From positions 62,001 through 126,000 of the forward strand of contig JACNKX010000077.1 of the NCBI GenBank assembly GCA_014381825.1: DNA of 64,000 nucleotides, given 5' to 3'. Shown here piece after piece: positions 43,199 to 54,440 of the stretch. The DNA is from Planctomycetota bacterium (lineage in GTDB: Bacteria; Planctomycetota; Planctomycetia; Pirellulales; Pirellulaceae). Position 1 is the stretch's first letter, and each line of letters opens with the position of its first letter. Made by a program: the position numbers and the translations under genes. Below the pieces are notes generated by a model. It had not been told where the DNA came from. It saw only the letters and a list, made by a program, of their open reading frames with translations, and ran no database searches.

Positions 43199-43999
43199 TT
43201 AGGCGCTCGGTGGCACACCAAGTGACTTGCCGCCATCGATGGCGATGCACGTTCCCGTCACCATGAAAGAGGCGTCGCTAACAAGATAGAGAATGGCCTC
43301 CGCAACCTCTCGTGGCGAAATCATGCGTTCCGCGACGCGCGCAATTGGGCTGGCCGCTATGAATTGTTTGATGGCGGCTTCGCGATCGTCGGCCTTGTCG
43401 AGATCGGCGTTCATCATGCGTGTGTCGCCGACCGGGCCAGGGCAGACCGCGTTGACTCGAATGCGGTCGATGCTGTGACAGAGCGCGATGCTTTTGGTGA
43501 ATGCGACTAACGCACCTTTGCTCGTCGAGTAGACCGGATCATGAGCCCGCGGCAAGATTCCGGCGTTGCTTGCCAGATTGACGATCGAGCCACCGCCGTG
43601 CGTCTTCATGCGCGGAATCGCGTGCTTCGTGGCAAGGAAGGCTCCCTTCAAATTCGTATCGAGGCACGCATCCCACTCCTGTTCGGTCACATCGGTAATC
43701 TGCTTTACCATTCCAATGCCAGCGTTATTGACGAGGATGTCGAGCCCACCGCCTTCCGATTCAGCGAGGTCAATTAGTTTCATTATATCGGCTTCAACCC
43801 GAACGTCGCATCTCGTTTCGGTGATGTTGAGCCGCGACGTTCCGTCGGAGATTGCCTCGACCGGATCGTAGTCGCCAACGAACACTCTGGCACCACATTC
43901 CGCGAGCAGGACCGCCGTCGCTCGCCCGATCCCCGTAGCACCACCGGTAACGACGGCGATTCGGTTGCTAAGATCACATCGTGGGGACACGGCAGTCAC
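43199..43999 (-). CDS. SDR family oxidoreductase
   Basis: A 266-residue classical short-chain dehydrogenase/reductase. Cofactor motif is TGGATGIGRAT, then NNAGIG, catalytic Ser in NLASNAGIL and Tyr/Lys in YSTSKGAL. It has the C-terminal VTGTCIAIDGGKSLGV. The start is GTG with AAGGAG 6 bp upstream. It precedes rarA by 35 bp. The substrate is unknown. Sequence gives no sign that it takes part in DNA repair, so the shared transcript may be incidental. Confidence 0.92.
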   Translation of the reverse strand: MTAVSPRCDLSNRIAVVTGGATGIGRATAVLLAECGARVFVGDYDPVEAISDGTSRLNITETRCDVRVEADIMKLIDLAESEGGGLDILVNNAGIGMVKQITDVTEQEWDACLDTNLKGAFLATKHAIPRMKTHGGGSIVNLASNAGILPRAHDPVYSTSKGALVAFTKSIALCHSIDRIRVNAVCPGPVGDTRMMNADLDKADDREAAIKQFIAASPIARVAERMISPREVAEAILYLVSDASFMVTGTCIAIDGGKSLGVPPSA

Positions 44000-44033
44000 A
44001 GACGACTCCTTCGTCGTTTCGGTTACTTTCTGT

Positions 44034-44600
44034 TCAATCTCTTTTCCTGACGGCTTCCATCACCTTTTTCCGAGATGCTTCGAAGGGGAAGATCTTCAAC
44101 ACTTCGAAGAAATTCTCTCGGTCCACCAATCCCGGATAAAGAAGCACGGCGGCTTCGATACGCCCGTCATCGAATGACAGTGTCTTCAGGAGCGTAGTCG
44201 CTTGATCGCAATTCAGCGGGCGGCCTTTGAGGAACGTCTCGATGAATTCGACTTTGTCATCATCAAAAGCTTCGTCTTTAATGTTCTCGACAAGCTTCGC
44301 GAAATCCTTCTCAGAAATCGGAGACTTCGCCTGACCACGCGTCGCGCCAGCAAATGACTCTTCTAAATCGTCTGCCTTAAGCGCCGCGCGCGATAACAGT
44401 AATTCAAGCCGTTCCCGCAACTTGAGGTCATCAACATCAGCGAGCAGCTTTCTCGCGTCGCGCAGATCCCTCTGCAAACCGGCGACGGTTGCGACCACCT
44501 GGCTCTGCGCGCGGTCCTCGCGTTCGGTGCGTTGCCCGGCAACAGAACTTGTCACGAGCAAGCCGAGCATCGCCAATGTGGCGCAAGAGATCCGAGACAT
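44034..44600 (-). CDS. Secreted DUF4476 domain protein
   Basis: A 188-residue exported protein. A signal peptide covers residues 1-22 (MSRISCATLAMLGLLVTS). A helical section follows, and the C-terminal 90 residues match the DUF4476 pattern: FAKLVENIKDEAFDDDKVEF, then FIETFLKGRPLNCDQATTLLK and SFDDGRIEAAVLLYPGLVDR. The family occurs mainly in Bacteroidetes, animals and planctomycetes, and its function is unknown. ATG at 44600 has GGAG 9 bp upstream; the longer frame adds 12 residues with no ribosome site. It is divergent from the oligopeptide importer. Confidence 0.85.
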   Translation of the reverse strand: MSRISCATLAMLGLLVTSSVAGQRTEREDRAQSQVVATVAGLQRDLRDARKLLADVDDLKLRERLELLLSRAALKADDLEESFAGATRGQAKSPISEKDFAKLVENIKDEAFDDDKVEFIETFLKGRPLNCDQATTLLKTLSFDDGRIEAAVLLYPGLVDRENFFEVLKIFPFEASRKKVMEAVRKRD

Positions 44601-44914
44601 TTCATTGGCTCCGAAGGCTTTAGATTTTGAACGCACAAACTGGGTGATTCGCTACCCGTTGTCCCTCTTTCCTGCCAGTCCGTCAATCGCTTGCAACTTG
44701 GCTGGTCGGTTAAGATGGGGTTCTCCAACGCGACATTGTCGTATCGGACGTCGGCTCACACGGTTGTTCTTGACCCACCGCAACCCATTCTCTAGCATTC
44801 CTTTACAGCAGATGGAGAATCTGCGTAATGTGACGATGAGCTTTGATCGGTATTGCGACCTGGCTTCCTACCTTTGCCAGTTTCGCCTGTCGCACCTAGG
44901 GAGAGTCTTCGATC
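44601..44914. other. 314-bp divergent intergenic region
   Basis: This separates the DUF4476 gene from the oligopeptide importer. It holds the candidate promoter listed separately; the remainder shows no gene, repeat or obvious structure. Confidence 0.6.
44770..44798 (+). promoter_or_regulatory. Candidate promoter of the oligopeptide importer operon
   Basis: TTGACC at 44770-44775 and TAGCAT at 44793-44798 are separated by 17 bp, giving a leader of about 110 nt before the first ATG at 44915. Assigned by consensus alone. Confidence 0.45.
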
Positions 44915-46759
44915 ATGACCCAACGGATTTCATTTATATCGCTGGCGATCAGCGTGGCCATTCTGGCCGGATGTCGCCAAGACACCCCTGTTACTTCTAA
45001 TCCGACCGGAGGCGGAAGTTCACCTACCAATACGACCAGCGCCGGTGGCGGCGAAGTTGCTGCGGCAAAACCGCTTGGCACCACACGCGGTGGTGTTCAG
45101 GCCGCCGAGAATGACGCGCTAGTTTTGTACTATGCCAGCGACCCGGACACGTTGAACCTGGTAACCGCTTCGGACAACGTAAGCGATGCACTTCATCGGA
45201 CGGTGTACGAGTACCTGGCACGAAGAACGTTTGACGATCCAATGAAATGGGAGCCGCAGCTGGCCGAATCGTGGGAGTTCGATGAAGAGACGCTAGAGTA
45301 CACGATCCATCTGCGCAAAGGTGTGATGTGGCACCCGATGCTGCTGCCGAACGGAACAGAGATCGCCCCCAAAGAGTTCACGTCGCGTGATGTCAAATTT
45401 ACGTTCGACTGTCTGTTGAACGAACATGTCGAAGCCGCCGACAAACGAAGTTATTATCTCGACCCGGACGAAGAAGATCCTGCGAAGCAGGTGAAGATCA
45501 CCGTTTCGGTCGTCGACAAATACACCGTGAAGGTCAAATGGAACAAGCCGTATTTCCAAGCCGATGACTACACGCTGATGATGCAGATGTGTCCGCGTCA
45601 TGTCTACTCGGTTGACGAGAACGGCGAACCGATCTCTTTCGATTTCTCGTCCAAGGAGTTTGCCGACGGCTTCAATACGCACTGGGCGAACTCCAAAATG
45701 TGTGGCACGGGTCCGATGATTCTCAAAGAGTACACGAAGAGTGATAAAGTAGTCCTCGAACGGAATCCGAATTACTGGGGCCAGCCTTACTACTTCAGCT
45801 CGATCCGGTACCGCTATATCAGCAACAACAACACAGCTCGACAACAGTTATTGACGGGCGATCTTGATTGGGGTGGGATTCCACAGATCGATTTGTATAT
45901 GCAGGCCAAGGATCACGAAAGCGTAAAGTCAGGCAAAGTCGAACTCAAAGAATTCAAGCGGACGGCGTATCGCTATTTGGGCTACAACCTGCAACGCAAG
46001 ATGTTCCAAGACAAGAACGTTCGCATGGCACTCAGTCACGCCGTTCCCGTGGATGGAATCATCGAGCAGATTTACCATGGATTGGCCACCCGAATGACCG
46101 GCCCATTCCTACCAGGAGGTCCGTTCTGTCCAGACGATGTAGATCCTGTGCCGCTCGATTTGGAGCAGGCAAAAAAGCTACTTGATGAGGCTGGGTGGAA
46201 GGATACGAATGACAACGGCATCCGAGACAAAGAGTTCGACGGCGAAGTCATCGAATTCAAGTTCGACACGATGATATTCTCGGACAGCCCGCAGTATCTT
46301 TCGATCACCGAGTTGATCAAAGAAAACCTCCGCCAAATCGGCGTCGATATGCAGATTTCGCAAACCAAGTGGTCGTTGTTCCTCGAGAAGCTGAACAAAA
46401 AAGAGTTCGACGCGATGATTCTGGGTTGGGTCAGCGACTGGAAGAGCGACCCGTTCCAGCTGTGGCATAGCAGCCAAGCCGACTTGCTCGACAGCTCGAA
46501 CTTTGGCTACAAAAATCCGGAAGTCGACACGTTGATCGAAGAGTTGCGTGTCACGATGGATGAGGAACGTCAGAAGGAAATCTACTTCCGGTTGCACCAC
46601 TTGATCTACGAAGACCAGCCCTACACGTTTTTATATGCCGAGTTGGCCACGGGCGCTATTAACTCGCGAATCGAGAACGTGAATTTCTATCAATGGTTCC
46701 GCCCACACACCGATGCTCGCGAATGGTCTTCCAAAACGGCTCGTGTTTTGGGTAAGTAG
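44915..46759 (+). CDS. Oligopeptide ABC transporter substrate-binding lipoprotein
   Basis: A 614-residue SBP_bac_5 (OppA/DppA-type) protein. The signal peptide ends in lipobox ILAGC (Cys near 20), then a Thr/Gly-rich linker to about residue 65. The domain begins DALVLYYASDPDTLNLVTAS and includes WEPQLAESWEFDEETLEYTI and LRKGVMWHP; the late DAMILGWVSDWKSDPFQLWH is typical. It should capture peptides or related solutes outside the inner membrane. GGGAGAG precedes the ATG. It is the first gene of a five-gene importer running to 52121. The specific ligand is not known. Confidence 0.94.
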   Translation: MTQRISFISLAISVAILAGCRQDTPVTSNPTGGGSSPTNTTSAGGGEVAAAKPLGTTRGGVQAAENDALVLYYASDPDTLNLVTASDNVSDALHRTVYEYLARRTFDDPMKWEPQLAESWEFDEETLEYTIHLRKGVMWHPMLLPNGTEIAPKEFTSRDVKFTFDCLLNEHVEAADKRSYYLDPDEEDPAKQVKITVSVVDKYTVKVKWNKPYFQADDYTLMMQMCPRHVYSVDENGEPISFDFSSKEFADGFNTHWANSKMCGTGPMILKEYTKSDKVVLERNPNYWGQPYYFSSIRYRYISNNNTARQQLLTGDLDWGGIPQIDLYMQAKDHESVKSGKVELKEFKRTAYRYLGYNLQRKMFQDKNVRMALSHAVPVDGIIEQIYHGLATRMTGPFLPGGPFCPDDVDPVPLDLEQAKKLLDEAGWKDTNDNGIRDKEFDGEVIEFKFDTMIFSDSPQYLSITELIKENLRQIGVDMQISQTKWSLFLEKLNKKEFDAMILGWVSDWKSDPFQLWHSSQADLLDSSNFGYKNPEVDTLIEELRVTMDEERQKEIYFRLHHLIYEDQPYTFLYAELATGAINSRIENVNFYQWFRPHTDAREWSSKTARVLGK

Positions 46760-46841
46760 AGAGCCAAAGCGTATCAAGTCCGAGTTGAATCGACCCCGGT
46801 TCACCACGTTTCTAGCTTCTTGTTTACGGTAGCTGTTTACT

Positions 46842-48668
46842 GTGTGGTCATACATCGTTCGGCGACTGCTGGTGATGATCCCGACACTGTTCGGGGTCAC
46901 GGTCGTTTCGTTTTGCATTATGCAACTCGCCCCTGGTGATCCGCTGCGCACTCAGTTGAGCGCGAAAGGCGAACAGGGAAAATCAAGCGGAACGCGAGAA
47001 GCTTATCTGATTCAGAAACGCGATCTGAAGCTTGATAAACCGCTGTTGCTGAACTTTCGCAATTTTCACGATTATCGCGAGTCAATGCGAGCCGCCGCGT
47101 TCTTTCAGTCTCGCACTAAAAATGAACTGGTCGAAGCGCTCACCAAATTATCCGGATCACCTACCGACGCAGAATCACGGCGGCGACTTAGGTTCCTGCA
47201 CGAGTTGGACATCGACGACTTTGATGAGCGGCTGAATGATCCCGACAAACGCGAGCGTTTCGCAGTTGCGATTTCTGGGTTCGTGCAAATCTATTGTGAA
47301 AACACCGGTGAGTACGGTGTTCCTGCCGCGATCGAGTTGCTTCAGTCCAGCGAATTAGATCGTCGAACGAAAATTGGATTGATTCGCTGCGTCGACCTGA
47401 TGGTCGTTGAGGCACATCAGTTCGTATATTCGCGAAATCTGTCCGACAGCGAAACACCGCTCATCATACGTGTTTGGAAAACATGGTGGGACCGAGAACA
47501 GCACACGATGTCGCCGTTAGATCCGGATCGTCAAGCCGTATTGAAACGGCAACTGGCCACAATGAGCGGCGAACAGTCGCGCTCAAAGCTATTTGCGTTG
47601 ATCGAGGACGAGTTTCTCTTCGATCTTCCCGACATGCGATTTTTCGCCGAAACCTTGTTGGGCGAGTCGACGTTGGCAGAAAAGTCGATCTGCACGATCA
47701 TCCTTAACTTGTATGTAAGTCGCCCGCTGGAAAACATCGCAAAACCAAGTGCGGACGACGCGGAAGTGCAACAGGTAACGGAAAATTGGTTGGCGCATTA
47801 CGAGCCCCGTCAAAGCGTTTATGAGCCATCATTCGTCTCACAGTTGGTGAACGTAGTTGCTGATACGCAATACGCGTATATGGTTCGTCGGCTCGTTACA
47901 TTCCAATTTGGTCGCAGCGCGTTGAAAACGAAGGAACCCGTCAGCGAGAAACTGTGGAGCGCGTTTATTGTCTCGGCACCGCTAATGCTGATGGCGCAAC
48001 TTGCGATCTACTTCGTCTCGATACCGCTTGGAGTCTTTTGCTCAGTGGCGCGCGGCAAGTTGATCGATCGGATCGTTTCGCTGATTCTGTTCTTTCTGTA
48101 CTCCGTCCCACCGTTTGTGGCGGGGATGCTGTTCCTTCTGTTCTTCTGTTATGGGGACTACGTCCGCTGGTTCCCCATGGAGCGTCTCCATGGCCAAGGT
48201 TCTGACGAGTATGGCATGGTGCGATATGGGGTCGACTACCTTTGGCATTCGTTCTTACCGGTAACTTGCCTGTCGCTGTTTAGCCTTGCCGCGCTCGCGA
48301 TGTACTCACGATCAAGCATGCTTGACGTGATCGATCAAGACTACATTCGCACGGCCCGCGCCAAAGGCGTGCCAATGGGCCGTGTTATCTATGTGCATGG
48401 TTTGCGAAACGCGTTGATTCCGATCCTCACGCTCTTCTCGAACTTCCTGCCCGCCATGCTGGGCGGAAGTGTATTGATTGAATACATCTTCAACATCCCC
48501 GGAATGGGACGACTGAGTTGGGAGTCGATCCAGCAGAAAGACTTTCCGACGTTAATGGCACTGGTTTATGTGCAAGCGATCGTCGTGCTATTGAGTATTC
48601 TGCTGACCGACATTCTGTATGTGTTCGTCGATCCGAGGATCAGTTTCGAAGGGCAAGGCAAACGCTGA
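46842..48668 (+). CDS. Oligopeptide ABC permease (DppB/OppB) with large insertion
   Basis: A 608-residue permease, almost twice the usual length of about 310-330. The start and end are standard: first membrane segment in VRRLLVMIPTLFGVTVVSF, LDKPLL near 65, and then from about residue 355 FGRSALKTKEPVSEKLWSAF with the rest of the core, the EAA loop DYIRTARAKGVPMGRV (500-515) and the terminal FVDPRISF. Residues about 76-350 are an inserted soluble, helix-rich region with no membrane segment, placed where DppB has only a short periplasmic loop. The start is GTG. It overlaps the next gene by one base. Confidence 0.92.
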   Translation: MWSYIVRRLLVMIPTLFGVTVVSFCIMQLAPGDPLRTQLSAKGEQGKSSGTREAYLIQKRDLKLDKPLLLNFRNFHDYRESMRAAAFFQSRTKNELVEALTKLSGSPTDAESRRRLRFLHELDIDDFDERLNDPDKRERFAVAISGFVQIYCENTGEYGVPAAIELLQSSELDRRTKIGLIRCVDLMVVEAHQFVYSRNLSDSETPLIIRVWKTWWDREQHTMSPLDPDRQAVLKRQLATMSGEQSRSKLFALIEDEFLFDLPDMRFFAETLLGESTLAEKSICTIILNLYVSRPLENIAKPSADDAEVQQVTENWLAHYEPRQSVYEPSFVSQLVNVVADTQYAYMVRRLVTFQFGRSALKTKEPVSEKLWSAFIVSAPLMLMAQLAIYFVSIPLGVFCSVARGKLIDRIVSLILFFLYSVPPFVAGMLFLLFFCYGDYVRWFPMERLHGQGSDEYGMVRYGVDYLWHSFLPVTCLSLFSLAALAMYSRSSMLDVIDQDYIRTARAKGVPMGRVIYVHGLRNALIPILTLFSNFLPAMLGGSVLIEYIFNIPGMGRLSWESIQQKDFPTLMALVYVQAIVVLLSILLTDILYVFVDPRISFEGQGKR

Positions 48669-49945
48669 TGAGCGAATCGTCTGTCAACACGCCCACCGAA
48701 CAGGCAGCCAATGCCGCTAAGGGCGAAGCCTACTTCACCATCGTTTGGCGGCAATTCAAGAAGCACAAGTTCGCGTATTGGTCGCTTTGGATGCTGGCCC
48801 CGATCTTCGGCCTGGCGATCTTTGCTCCGGCGATCGCATCGAACCAACCATTCATTTTTTTCGATGGTGACGAAACGTTGTATCCTTGGTTTCGCGCGAT
48901 CTTCAATCCGGACGAACCGGTCGACTACTTCTTCAACATGGCGATGATTGCATTTGTTCCTTGGTGCGTTTTAGCAATCGTTTCCAGTTCGCGATGGAAG
49001 AAACGAGGGATTCCGGGGCGCAGCCGAGTACTCTACGTTTCAGCCCAATACATCGCAGCGATCGTCGTTGTCACGTTGCTGTTCATGATCCCAGGCATCC
49101 GACCGAACAACCGGTATTTCTCCAGACAGTTCGTCGCGGAAGAGTTCCAGTCCGAAGGGACGCATGGAATTTACCCGCCAATACGTTTCGGATCCATCGA
49201 AGGCGACTTGCCATCCGCCTATCAACCGCCGATGTATCGCAAGGCAGAAGGTATGAAGGATGTGAACGACGGCGATCTTCATGTAATGGGTACTGACGAC
49301 ATTGGGCGCGACGTACTCGTTCGCATGTTATATGGCACACGGATTTCGATGAGTGTCGGATTCGTTGCCGTCGCGATCTACATGACGATTGGTGTAATCA
49401 TCGGTGCGTTGGCTGGCTACTTTGGCGGCATTATCGACATTATGATCTCGCGTGTGATTGAGGTCGTCCTCCTGTTCCCGGCGTTCTTTCTGATCCTCAC
49501 ACTCGTCGCCATGATCGGGCCAAGCATCTATATGATTATGGTCGTCATTGGCCTGACACGATGGCCGACGATCGCACGATTGATTCGAGGTGAAGTGCTT
49601 AAGCAAAGATCCATCGACTACACCTACGCGGCGCGAGCGCTCGGATCGTCGGATTTCCGCATTATCTTTCGGCATATCCTTCCGAACTCGCTATCGCCGG
49701 CACTAGTCTCAGCTCCGTTCGGGATCGCGGGTGCAATCATTCTGGAAGCGGGATTAAGCTTACTGGGCTTCGGCGTACGTGCGCCCACGCCGACCTGGGG
49801 AATCCTGCTTAAGCTGGGCAACAGTAACTACGAGTACTGGTGGCTAATCGTTATCCCTTCGCTCGCCATGTTCTTTACCGTGACGATCTTCAATCTGGTC
49901 GGCAGCGGCATGCGCGACGCGATGGACCCGCGGCTACGTGTTTAA
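48668..49945 (+). CDS. Oligopeptide ABC permease (DppC/OppC)
   Basis: A 425-residue permease, longer than the usual 300 because the N-terminal third has an additional membrane segment and soluble stretch before the core. The core has GTDDIGRDVLVRMLYGTRIS, the EAA loop YTYAARALGSSDFRIIFRHI and the terminal DPRLRV. ATG at 48668 overlaps the dppB stop (TGATG), which strongly supports this start and coupling; a longer in-frame reading lies inside dppB. It pairs with the B permease to form the channel. Confidence 0.93.
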   Translation: MSESSVNTPTEQAANAAKGEAYFTIVWRQFKKHKFAYWSLWMLAPIFGLAIFAPAIASNQPFIFFDGDETLYPWFRAIFNPDEPVDYFFNMAMIAFVPWCVLAIVSSSRWKKRGIPGRSRVLYVSAQYIAAIVVVTLLFMIPGIRPNNRYFSRQFVAEEFQSEGTHGIYPPIRFGSIEGDLPSAYQPPMYRKAEGMKDVNDGDLHVMGTDDIGRDVLVRMLYGTRISMSVGFVAVAIYMTIGVIIGALAGYFGGIIDIMISRVIEVVLLFPAFFLILTLVAMIGPSIYMIMVVIGLTRWPTIARLIRGEVLKQRSIDYTYAARALGSSDFRIIFRHILPNSLSPALVSAPFGIAGAIILEAGLSLLGFGVRAPTPTWGILLKLGNSNYEYWWLIVIPSLAMFFTVTIFNLVGSGMRDAMDPRLRV

Positions 49946-50007
49946 GCACCGGCGGCTTCGCCATTGAGTTACGGCATCCAAACGAGTTTTAGACAAGCCA
50001 CTTCGCA

Positions 50008-51006
50008 ATGAACCAACCCCTAATCGAAATCAACAACCTCAAGACGCACTTTTTCACCGACGAAGGAGTCGTGAAGGCCGTGGACGACATCTCGCTCACG
50101 ATTCCGAAAGGCAAGACGCTAGGGCTCGTTGGCGAATCGGGTTCCGGAAAATCCGTGACCGCGCTCTCAATCATTCGCTTGATCGCGCCGCCCGGTCGTA
50201 CCGTTGAAGGCTCGGTAACGCTGCATAACGACGATGGCACGGTCGAGCTAACGACGTTGGAAGAATCCGAGATGCGGAAGCTACGTGGTAATACGATCGC
50301 AATGATTTTCCAAGAGCCGATGACGTCCTTGAATCCCGTATTCACCGTCGGGGCACAGATCATGGAGGCGATCCGACTCCACCAAAACGTAGACAAGGCC
50401 GAAGCTCGCAACCGGGCGATCGAGATGCTTCGAAAGGTGAAGGTTCCCGCGCCTGAACAGCGCGTCAAAGAGTATCCACATCAGTTCTCCGGCGGCATGC
50501 GGCAGCGTGTCATGATCGCGATGGCGCTGTCCTGTAACCCGAGACTGCTGATCGCCGACGAGCCGACGACGGCACTGGACGTGACGATCCAAGCTCAGAT
50601 TCTCGACTTGCTGCGCGAGCTCCAAGAAGAAACCGAGATGTCGATCTTGCTGATCACCCATGATCTCGGCATCATCGCGGAAGTTGCCTCGGAAGTCGCC
50701 GTTATGTACGCCTCAAAGATTGTCGAGCAGGCACCGGTCGCGGAGCTGTTCAGCAATCCACGGCATCCGTACACGCACGGTTTGTTCGCATCGAAGCTGA
50801 CGCCCGAAACAAAGCGAGGTGAACGTCTCGTTTCTATTGATGGAATGGTCCCCAGCCCGTTGCGGTTCCCGAGTGGATGCAAGTTTCATCCGCGTTGCCC
50901 TTACCAACAAGAGCGATGTCAAGACGAAGAGCCCGAACTTCGCGAACTCGCGCCGGATCACATTACTCGATGTCATTTCATAGAAGATATTAAGTACGAC
51001 AAATAG
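50008..51006 (+). CDS. Oligopeptide ABC transporter ATPase (DppD/OppD)
   Basis: A 332-residue ABC ATPase. Walker A is GESGSGKSV, signature [15 protein letters not shown] and Walker [13 protein letters not shown], with the H-loop in LLITHDLG. The C-terminal oligopeptide-transporter domain has [14 protein letters not shown] with four cysteines in the pattern that binds a [4Fe-4S] cluster in some DppD proteins (the C-x6-C-x6-C-like spacing is present only in part). No clear ribosome site. It lies 62 bp after dppC. Confidence 0.94.
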   Translation: MNQPLIEINNLKTHFFTDEGVVKAVDDISLTIPKGKTLGLVGESGSGKSVTALSIIRLIAPPGRTVEGSVTLHNDDGTVELTTLEESEMRKLRGNTIAMIFQEPMTSLNPVFTVGAQIMEAIRLHQNVDKAEARNRAIEMLRKVKVPAPEQRVKEYPHQFSGGMRQRVMIAMALSCNPRLLIADEPTTALDVTIQAQILDLLRELQEETEMSILLITHDLGIIAEVASEVAVMYASKIVEQAPVAELFSNPRHPYTHGLFASKLTPETKRGERLVSIDGMVPSPLRFPSGCKFHPRCPYQQERCQDEEPELRELAPDHITRCHFIEDIKYDK

Positions 51007-51010
51007 ATCG

Positions 51011-51088
51011 GTAGGCCGGAACAAGTCTTCGCAGTTCCGGAATGAATTCAAGCTGATGCCGGAACTGCGAGGACTTGTTCCGGCCTAC
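51011..51088. repeat. 30-bp inverted repeat (GTAGGCCGGA family)
   Basis: Left arm 51011-51040 and right arm 51059-51088 pair with one mismatch (a G-T wobble in RNA) around an 18-nt loop. The ends, GTAGGCCGGA and TCCGGCCTAC, are those of the element at 26119-26195, and the order of inner blocks is similar, so both belong to one repeat family. It lies between the two ATPase genes. Confidence 0.95.
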
Positions 51089-51107
51089 TCATTCCAACAC
51101 TCCGTCC

Positions 51108-52121
51108 ATGACGACACCATTACTCGAAATCCAGAATCTCAAAAAGTACTTCGCGGTTCGTGCGGGTGTTCTGCAAGCCGTCGTTGGGCATGTGCAGGCC
51201 GTCGATGGAATTTCGTTTCAAATCGCCGAAGGCGAAACATTAGGTCTGGTTGGTGAGAGCGGCTGCGGTAAGACGACGGCGGGCCGAACGCTGTTGCGGC
51301 TGTATGAACCGAGTGAAGGAAAAATTCTGTTCGATGGCAAAGACGTCACGAATATTCATGGTCGCGAGCTGCGCGAGCTGCGAGCCGACATGCAGATCGT
51401 GTTTCAAGATCCGTACAGCTCGCTCAATCCACGAATGACGATCAAGAGCATCGTTGAAGAAGGGCTTGTCGTTCATCGCATGGGCACGAAACCCGAGCGT
51501 CTGGAGAAAGTCAAAGACACGCTCAGAAAGGTCGGCCTCGACCCAAGTTACATTAATCGCTATCCGCACGAGTTCTCCGGCGGACAACGTCAACGGATCA
51601 GCGTCGCCCGCGCCCTGGCGTTGAACCCACGCTTCATGGTGCTGGACGAACCCATCTCGGCGCTCGACGTATCAATTCAATCGCAGATCATCAACCTGCT
51701 GAACGACTTGAAGGAAGAGTTCAATCTCACTTACCTCTTCATCTCACACGATCTATCGGCGGTAAAATACATCTCCGATCGAGTCGCCGTCATGTACTTG
51801 GGCGAGATTGTCGAAACGGCCACCAGCGACGAACTGTACGTCAACGCGCGACATCCCTACACCAAGGCACTACTCTCGGCGATTCCTTCGATGGATCCGA
51901 AGACAAAGAAGGATCGCATCGTTCTCGAAGGAGACGTCCCCAGTCCGATCAATCCTCCCACAGGATGCCGCTTCCATCCCCGCTGCCCCCTGGCGACTGA
52001 TGTCTGCCGTACCGTCTCGCCCAAGCCGTTGGATATGGACGGCCACATCGTGCGCTGCCATGCTGTAGAGCAAGAAGAAGGACGGCTCGTTAGTCTCGAA
52101 CCATCGAGCATCCCAAGCTAA
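51108..52121 (+). CDS. Oligopeptide ABC transporter ATPase (DppF/OppF)
   Basis: A 337-residue ABC ATPase, second of the importer's pair. Walker A is GESGCGKTT, signature [15 protein letters not shown], Walker [13 protein letters not shown] and H-loop LFISHDLS. The C-terminal domain has [17 protein letters not shown] at 51108 gives the normal [15 protein letters not shown] beginning; an in-frame TTG further upstream falls inside the inverted repeat and is rejected. There is no good ribosome site, so translation may rely on weak initiation after the hairpin. It completes the A-B-C-D-F set. Confidence 0.93.
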   Translation: MTTPLLEIQNLKKYFAVRAGVLQAVVGHVQAVDGISFQIAEGETLGLVGESGCGKTTAGRTLLRLYEPSEGKILFDGKDVTNIHGRELRELRADMQIVFQDPYSSLNPRMTIKSIVEEGLVVHRMGTKPERLEKVKDTLRKVGLDPSYINRYPHEFSGGQRQRISVARALALNPRFMVLDEPISALDVSIQSQIINLLNDLKEEFNLTYLFISHDLSAVKYISDRVAVMYLGEIVETATSDELYVNARHPYTKALLSAIPSMDPKTKKDRIVLEGDVPSPINPPTGCRFHPRCPLATDVCRTVSPKPLDMDGHIVRCHAVEQEEGRLVSLEPSSIPS

Positions 52122-52157
52122 CCGTTGTGGTGTGGATGAAGTCCAGTGCCTCGTTTT

Positions 52158-52206
52158 ATCCGTGGGGTTCGTAAACGGCCACGGACGGCAGCGCCGGCCC
52201 ACGGAT
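52158..52206. repeat. 9-bp inverted repeat between dppF and the DUF6807 gene
   Basis: ATCCGTGGG at 52158-52166 and CCCACGGAT at 52198-52206 are exact reverse complements with a 31-nt GC-rich middle. It could be a weak terminator or a remnant of another intergenic repeat. Short and less convincing than the longer hairpins. Confidence 0.55.
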
Positions 52207-52235
52207 GAGATGGAAAGCAGACTGCGGAGGAACCT

Positions 52236-53893
<1,658 letters not shown>

Positions 53894-53947
53894 GCGGAAC
53901 CGTGCTCTGCCGCAACTTACTTCAACATCTTGGTGAGGATGGTTCCG

Positions 53948-54418
53948 ATGTCACATTTAATCGAGCTGGCGCGGCAAGTGCGTGCTACGACGATAGAGTT
54001 CGTCGAAGACGTTCCCAACGACTGGCTGCTGTGGGCACCGCCCGGCACATCCAATCATATGATGTGGCACGCTGGTCATTCACTTTGGGTACAAGATTGC
54101 CTTTGCATTGAACGGCTAAGCGGGCGCAGTGAATTACCAGATGGATGGAGCGACAGGTTTGGAATGAATTGCCAACCAGTGGCGGACACTCGCGATTGGC
54201 CCGATCGTGGCGAACTCTTAAAGCTTCTTAGGAACCAGCTGGATCAATTGGTTAGCTTATTTAATGAACACGCCGACCGCTTGACACATATTGGCGAAAA
54301 CATCGATGGCCAATGGGATTTGACTCGAGGCGTGATCCATGGACTGCATGATGAAGCAAGACATCAAGGCGAGATGTACCTGCTCATTAAACTCCGCCGA
54401 GGACCGATCGAATCATAG
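53948..54418 (+). CDS. DinB-like four-helix protein
   Basis: A 156-residue protein of the DinB/YfiT superfamily, small four-helix proteins that often use three His to bind a metal and act as thiol-dependent transferases. The sequence has MMWHAGHSLWVQDCLCIERL and a late DEARHQGEMYLLIKLRRG, giving His residues at two of the expected positions. ATG at 53948 has GGTGAGG about 9 bp upstream; shorter-spaced GTG and ATG codons upstream are poor. Partner and substrate unknown. It is convergent with the TauD-like gene. Confidence 0.82.
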   Translation: MSHLIELARQVRATTIEFVEDVPNDWLLWAPPGTSNHMMWHAGHSLWVQDCLCIERLSGRSELPDGWSDRFGMNCQPVADTRDWPDRGELLKLLRNQLDQLVSLFNEHADRLTHIGENIDGQWDLTRGVIHGLHDEARHQGEMYLLIKLRRGPIES

Positions 54419-54440
54419 CGCAAGCAGCAACATCGTGGGG

